DNA of 64,000 nt from Cytidiella melzeri (taxonomy: Eukaryota > Basidiomycota > Agaricomycetes > Polyporales > Irpicaceae). Every line of letters starts with the position of its first letter. Within the stretch, counting starts at the first letter, position 1. Made by a program: the position numbers and the translations under genes. The stretch is taken from positions 266,390-330,389 of the forward strand of contig JABYQR010000008.1 of the NCBI GenBank assembly GCA_022592445.1, read 5' to 3'. The notes under the pieces were generated by a model. That model was not told where the DNA came from. It saw only the letters and a list, made by a program, of their open reading frames with translations, and searched no databases. Positions 58,873 through 64,000 of the stretch are shown in pieces.

Positions 58873-61084
58873 TAAGAGTACACATTGTGATATTAATCAT
58901 TTCACCACCCCAGAAAAGCCATTTGCACGTGTCAGACTTACTGTTCAGGGTCAACCTCTTCCTATCACTACTGCCAATCCAAAAATCAAACTCCCAGCTC
59001 GCAACTCTAAGTCCATTGGTCAAGAAGATCACAGCACAGGTGGTGGAAGTGACAATGATTCTGACTCAGGCACATTCTGGGGCAGTTCTCAATGAGAAGA
59101 TGATGAGGAGGTTGAGGAAGGAGAAGAGGAAGATGGATGTATTGATATTTCCAGCTCTCGCTCATAGACAAGGTGCCCTTGTTTGACACGGAGACAGGGC
59201 TTGACGGGACAAACAGGGACACAGAGTGGATATCAACGAGGAGGTGGTGGCAGGTGTGAAGCACAATGCTCTCATCAGCTGTCAGACTTTGTTCAAGTAT
59301 CTAGCCCAGTAAAGACCAAGTTAGTTATTGATACTACCTGCTATGTAGTACAAGAGGAGTTTTGCTTACCTAGCCCAGTAAAGACCAAGAGGTCGAGATG
59401 CGGGGCTAGGAGCGTACATGCAGCTGTATATATAGACTTCAGGGACCTGCGCACAGACCATGTTGAGGGCAGGGTTTGCAAGAAGCTGTGTGAACAAAGA
59501 ACAAAAGATCTACCTAAAAGAGAACAATAGCTATTGTCTAGACTTTGCCAAGAACTCTACCTGTGAGAGAATCTATCTAAAAGGAGACCAACTATTGTAT
59601 TCCATTCCCACACCTGTGAGAACATTCTTCCATAAAGAGAACAATAGGGAAAGAACAAAAGAAGTCCATGTGAACGGTATCTATGAGGTCAAACCCTAGC
59701 TATGGGCTGAGCCATGTGTTTGTAGCCATGTGGTCTTACTTAAGCTAAGTCACATGCCAGTGTGATGTAGTAGCAAGTAACGTGACCGTGTGGAGCATCT
59801 AAGCCACGTGATACGGGCACTTAGTAGATGTGCAAGGAGTTTGTGCAGAGAGGGTTGCAACTGGGTTCCAACCCAAGGTTTTACAGATAGAAACAAGAGG
59901 TAAATTTCGAAAAATAAGGGCTAGTTGGGCCATCCACAACACCCCCCATTGTGCTCTCTTCCTTTGCACCTTGGGGTATGCTTCATCTTCCTTGCATTTG
60001 CAGTATGTACATATGCTGACCCTGTACTTAGCTCACTCGCTCAACACTTGTGTCTTATTGTAATGAGCAGGTCGAGTGCACATGACATTGAGCAATGATA
60101 TGATAATTTTAAAACCGAGACAATACATGAGGTTATATATCTTTTTACCAGACACGGAAAACATGAATAAGGTAACAAAGTAGAAAGCAGGTGTGAAGTC
60201 ATTATGAGTGGGTTTGCGAAACGAAGTGGGGGTGGAATAGTAAAATAAAACATATGTGCGATAGAACAAGTCGAGACCAAGACAGAACGTACAAGTACAA
60301 ACAGAAATAGAAACGGATGCAGGCGGCGTTAGGCGGGAGATGCAGCCAACCGCGGATGTGCACATTGGCACATCACTTGGTGGACCCTGGAATAACAACA
60401 TGTCTTACATACATTTATATTATAACCGTGCTCTCTTCCTTTGCACCTTGGTCTCACTTGCTTGACACTTGTGTCTTAGGTATTCAGAGGTCTGACAGCA
60501 CCCTTGGGTCTTAGCAGCGCTCACAACCCTGCCTTTCAATGTATCCGTTGTTAGGATGGATCAGCAAGAATAGTGATGAAGGTGTCTTTGGTGATGAAGA
60601 AGATGTGCACCACAAAGTCTACAGGTTTGCACATGGTACCAAGGATCTTGATGCCGAGAAAGATGTTGAGCCAACAGAACATGGCAAAATGTTGCGAACA
60701 GTCTTCACACCCTATCATTTTTCTTCACTTCTTCAATTATCCTGATAACTAGTTGTCATCCTTACATTTGCCTTGACAATTCAACTTGTCCTTCCTCCCT
60801 CACTCCCTGATCCACATCGCCTCCATTCAACACAGACTATTATGTCATTGGTTATCTTCTTGTGTCCATTCGAACCTCGGACCTAACTCCGATTGGTTGA
60901 CTCAACCCTGTGCCAGGTACGCACATCCCTGTACTTATAGTATTCTACTCAACCCTATACCAGGGCTGTTGATTGATAATTTTCCTCTTCATCATCAAGA
61001 TTAACGTGCAAAGTGTATTCAGTATGTTGTTTGATAGTCAGCATAGGAATAGTGCTGCTCACCTCAAAGCCAGCACCCCCACCT
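58873..61084. other. Interior of the inverted-repeat segment
   Basis: About 2.2 kb with only decayed ORFs. Examples: KPFARVRLTVQGQPLPITTA near 58,915 followed by a stop and an acidic stretch; DEEDVHHKVYRFAHGTKDL near 60,590. Short direct repeats: TAGCCCAGTAAAGACCAAG at 59302 and 59371; GTGCTCTCTTCCTTTGCACC near 59,950 and 60,428. No intact gene or transposase was recognised. Confidence 0.5.
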
Positions 61085-61473
61085 GCTCTGGTACGCATAA
61101 GGCCGTATAAATAGAGCTTTACCAAAAAGGGAAAGGGCAGCTGTTCCAAACACCATCCAAGTAACTATGATACACTGCAAAACATGTATGAGCATGCAAG
61201 CAGCACAAACAGAAGACAAAACCTGCGTAAGTTGAGAAGACCAAGGAAGCAGACACATAGCATGGCAAAGATATAAATAGAGCTTTACCGGAAAAGGGAA
61301 AGGGCAGCTGTTCCAAACGCAATCCAAGCAACCATGATACACTGTGAAACATGTGTGAGTATGTGAGCAGTGCAAACAGAATAAACAAAGAGCCTGACAG
61401 AGGCATGAATAGAGCTTTACTAGAAAGGGGGAATTGGAAGACTCACATCAGTAAGGTGTTGTACACTATGTAT
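61085..61473 (-). repeat. Right arm of the inverted repeat plus one extra unit
   Basis: On the minus strand it reads CATACATAGTGTACAACACC inward. AGAGCTTTAC markers on + lie at 61113, 61279 and 61411 (spacings 166 and 132). So it has one more repeat unit than the left arm. Confidence 0.75.
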
Positions 61474-62098
61474 GTCGGAAATTCTGAAAGAGCCTCTTGA
61501 GGCATCGAGATAGGTAGATGCTATGATAGGCACGCAGATTGTCCAGAGGGACTCTAGAGAGAATCCAGAGTCAACAGTAAACATCTGGAGATTATCATGC
61601 CTTCAGATTATCTCAGACCCTCTAGATTGCCCGCCCGCCCTCTAGGGAGATCTATCACATCTATATACTTCATGTTGAGCGGGATGCATCTAGATATCAT
61701 TGCGGTAGCTAGAGGCATCTGGAGGGCATCCCGACCACTGCATCAAATAATTGAATGACTACTACTGTGTTTGTTATGTTTGTTATTGAATCACTGTTAC
61801 ATTATACATCTCTGCTTACTGGAGGTCATTGCATATTACTTACTGTTGTAGTGGTATTACTTACAAGTACGTTACATGGGTAAGTGTTTTCTTATGTTCG
61901 ATTGTATACTCATTACACATCTGCTTACTGAAAGCTCATCTTACCGTCCTCTTAGTAGAGTTACTTACAAGTGCGCTATATGGTATACTTGTCATATACA
62001 AATTTTTCTTATGTTCTTTTGTAAACTCATTAGAGATCTTTGTAAATGTCTAGTTACACTTAGTAAGGCCATTGACCTCAATTTAAATGCATTGAAGC
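61474..62098. other. Spacer with a diverged tandem duplication
   Basis: No gene. Around 61,845-62,045 two ~110-base stretches resemble each other (TTACTTACAAGTACGTTAC versus TTACTTACAAGTGCGCTAT; TTTTCTTATGTTCGATTGTA versus TTTTCTTATGTTCTTTTGTA). Confidence 0.5.
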
Positions 62099-62156
62099 GG
62101 ATTCAAACCCGCGTATTCAAGTACTTCACATGCATATAGTTGATCCCACTCAGCCA
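62099..62156 (-). other. tRNA-like relic with pol III A and B boxes
   Basis: Minus strand: TGGCTGAGTGG (62146-62156), a perfect match to a class II tRNA A-box consensus, and GGTTTGAATCC (62099-62109), a B-box one base from GGTTCGAATCC. They are 47 bases apart start to start. I could not pair a convincing acceptor stem, so this is a tRNA pseudogene or SINE head rather than a working tRNA. Confidence 0.4.
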
Positions 62157-62194
62157 TTAAAACCGCTACGCTATAAGACCATACACAGCGTATA

Positions 62195-62919
62195 TGTAAC
62201 AGTTAAGGTTACACTCACCAGATAGTTGTTAAACTTGAAGGGGAGATAGTGAGATAGAGAGTAGAGTGTTGGTGAGAGTGAGTACTGGGGAGTACGAAGT
62301 AGTCCTTGATCAACAGAGTGGATAAGACTGAGGGGATATGCCCTCAGGAGTGCCTCTATATATACATGAAGGGGAGGACCCCAGGTACTACCCTAAGACC
62401 CCTAATACCTACATGAGTAAGCGAAGTAATCTACCTTACTAAGCATGCCCTATGCCCTAGTGGTGCCACTTCAATAATCAACCAATAGCAATTGTCCCCA
62501 TGACCTGACCCCATGACCCAGCTCCAAGGCTAGACTTGTTCTAGCTTGTTCTAAGACAAGGCTAGACTTTTCCAGAAGGTTCTAAGAACTATGACATCAT
62601 CTAATGGAATGTTCTATACTATGACATCATAGTTCCAGCATGTTCCACAATGTTCCAGAGAGTTCTATCATGTGATACACAGATAAGGAAAGGAGCGCAT
62701 CAGCGCATCAGAGACAGAAGGCGCATCAGCGCATCAATTGATAGGCACTGAGAATAAGCGCCGGAATAGGCGCCTGATAAGCGCCAGATAAGCGCTGGAT
62801 AAGCGCCTAAATAGACGCCGGATAAGCGCTGGATAAGCGCTTGACAAGCGCTTAAATATTCCCAATAATACCGTTGCCTGGTAAGGCAAGTCTTGTAGAA
62901 ACATTGAAAATCTGTGACA
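62195..62919 (-). repeat. Gypsy B 3' LTR, full length
   Basis: 725 bases, minus strand orientation; + strand reads TGTAACAGTTAAGG to ATCTGTGACA. Includes the TATATATA box missing from the copy at 55979. Preceded (on the minus strand) by a purine tract AAGGGGGGTAA. Confidence 0.93.
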
Positions 62920-63155
62920 TTACCCCCCCTTCTTGCTTTGAACTCCGTGCAAAGAGTTTTGAACGAACACCTTGGTCATTAAGTCCACTTTTTCACCATT
63001 GTCAAGAGGGTGCCTAAGCAATTCCGAGTGACTCTAGCGGCTTCTACCGACGCCCCTGACGGGGTTCACACCTCATTGGCTGATGGTAGTCTAGTCCGTA
63101 CCCTCCTCGGTTGCGTCATTGGATCGTGGATGATCCTTGGTGTGTTGTTCGTGAC

Positions 63156-64000
63156 TTATACACAGTAAATCGTAGCTGAGCGTATAGCTCGGGGATGATC
63201 GTCGTAGAATTTCTTGATCGCTTCTTGAGCGTGCGTGATGTTTTCTACAGGTTCCCACGTGTCGTCGTTTGGTCCGTAGCCTTTCCAGCGTATGTAATAC
63301 TGAAGCTTTTTGGCACGACCTGTACGTCTTGACTTGAGAATCTTCTCGACTTCGTATTCTTCTTCTCCGTCGATGATATCTGGCGGAGGCATCTCCAGCT
63401 TTTGGCCTTCGAATTCAGGTTCGTTGTACGGTACCAACTTGCTTGCATGGAATACAGGGTGTATCCTTGGTGAACGTTCGGGCCATTCCAGTCTGAATGT
63501 GACCGGCGAGAGCTTTTCAGCAATCTTGAATGGGCCATAGTACTTGGCTGACAGCTTATGTCCAGATTTTTGGTAGTCTCTCAGATCTAGCATGACCTGA
63601 TCGCCTTCGTTGAAGGGGACCTTCTGGACGTGCTTGTCATAGTACCACTTCATGCGTTCAGCCGCAAGTTGTAACGCCGCCTTAGCATGCTCTTGAGCTT
63701 GCAAGCGGTTCCACATGATGTCATTCATGTCAGACCTTTTCAGGTCCTTAGTGAGCATTGGACCAGCTCTAGGGTGTCTGCCGTATTCGAGGTAGAAAGG
63801 CGAGTGCTTAGTTCCCTCGTGCGCTGCATTGTTGTATGCGAACTCAGCCGAACTGAGCAGTCTAGCCCAGTCGTCATGTAGTTGATCAACGTAACAGCGT
63901 AGGTACTGTTCGAGTGTTTGATTAACTCGTTCAGTTTGACCATCAGTCTGCGGATGATATGCAGTAGTCATTGTAGATTCTATCCCTAGCATTTTACACC
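63156..64000 (-). CDS. Gypsy integrase with chromodomain, partial
   Basis: Open from the window edge to TAA at 63156-63158, with more than 280 residues visible. The integrase core's third catalytic residue lies in TAYHPQTDGQTERVNQ. LLSSAEFAYNNAAHEGTKHSPF and ADQVML-like text (NEGDQVMLDLRDY) follow, then the GPY-type module KYYGPFKIAEKLSPVTF and HPVFHASKLVPY. The chromodomain is EYEVEKILKSRRTGR, YYIRWKGYGPNDDTWEPVENI. Such chromodomains direct chromoviruses to histone-marked chromatin. No stop or frameshift occurs in this stretch. Confidence 0.93.
   Translation of the reverse strand, partial: CKMLGIESTMTTAYHPQTDGQTERVNQTLEQYLRCYVDQLHDDWARLLSSAEFAYNNAAHEGTKHSPFYLEYGRHPRAGPMLTKDLKRSDMNDIMWNRLQAQEHAKAALQLAAERMKWYYDKHVQKVPFNEGDQVMLDLRDYQKSGHKLSAKYYGPFKIAEKLSPVTFRLEWPERSPRIHPVFHASKLVPYNEPEFEGQKLEMPPPDIIDGEEEYEVEKILKSRRTGRAKKLQYYIRWKGYGPNDDTWEPVENITHAQEAIKKFYDDHPRAIRSATIYCV

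Larger units (their letters stand above)
62195..64000 (-). mobile_element. Ty3/gypsy chromovirus element B, 3' part
   Basis: LTR, purine tract and integrase with a C-terminal chromodomain; the rest lies beyond the window. Its LTR is the same family as element A's, but its integrase frame is open, so this copy may be younger or intact. Confidence 0.92.

Overview
This window is fungal nuclear DNA, almost certainly from a basidiomycete (Agaricomycetes). Genes sit close together on both strands and are cut by many short introns (about 45-75 bases, mostly GT-AG). Several gene families are typical of that class: a divergent G-alpha, a BTB protein, a PARP fused to a ubiquitin-conjugating fold, and gypsy chromoviruses. 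No rRNA gene, intact tRNA gene, CRISPR array or bacterial operon was seen.

Positions 1-44,000 are gene-rich. In order: the 3' end of a phospholipase D gene (+); a weak unknown ORF (+); a 14-exon divergent G-protein alpha subunit (+); a tRNase Z (+); a PARP/UBC-like protein (-); a secreted CAP/PR-1 protein (+); a BTB protein (-); a Ser/Pro-rich protein with an internal duplication and hydrophobic tail (-); a Polo-like kinase (-); a tandem pair of near-identical small secreted proteins (+); another small secreted protein (-); an 81-residue three-exon membrane protein recovered by hand (-); a UBC4/5-type E2 (-); cystathionine gamma-synthase (-); NMD3 (+); a Sec20 SNARE ending in HDEL (-); a short chimeric locus of two truncated genes, one a MYST acetyltransferase (-); and an unrecognised secreted protein (+). 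Most are unrelated housekeeping genes; no metabolic cluster is apparent.

Positions 44,300-64,000 form a transposon island. It starts with a complete but dead Ty1/copia element whose primer site matches the anticodon arm of initiator tRNA-Met. Next come the 3' end of a second copia element on the other strand and a broken gypsy element. An inverted LTR of the same gypsy family follows, joined to a 5'-truncated multi-exon gene with a nonsense codon. A 2.9-kb segment bounded by ~290-bp inverted repeats comes next, then a tRNA-like relic, and finally the 3' half of a second gypsy chromovirus running off the window.

Many disabling changes in the island look like C-to-T or G-to-A at CpG. They include catalytic Asp-to-Asn changes in integrase, reverse transcriptase and RNase H. 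This suggests methylation-linked decay of repeats while neighbouring host genes stay intact.

Exon boundaries were read by eye from splice consensus and frame. Where I summed exon lengths they divide by three (G-alpha, tRNase Z, CAP, BTB, NMD3, E2, small membrane protein, tail-anchored protein).
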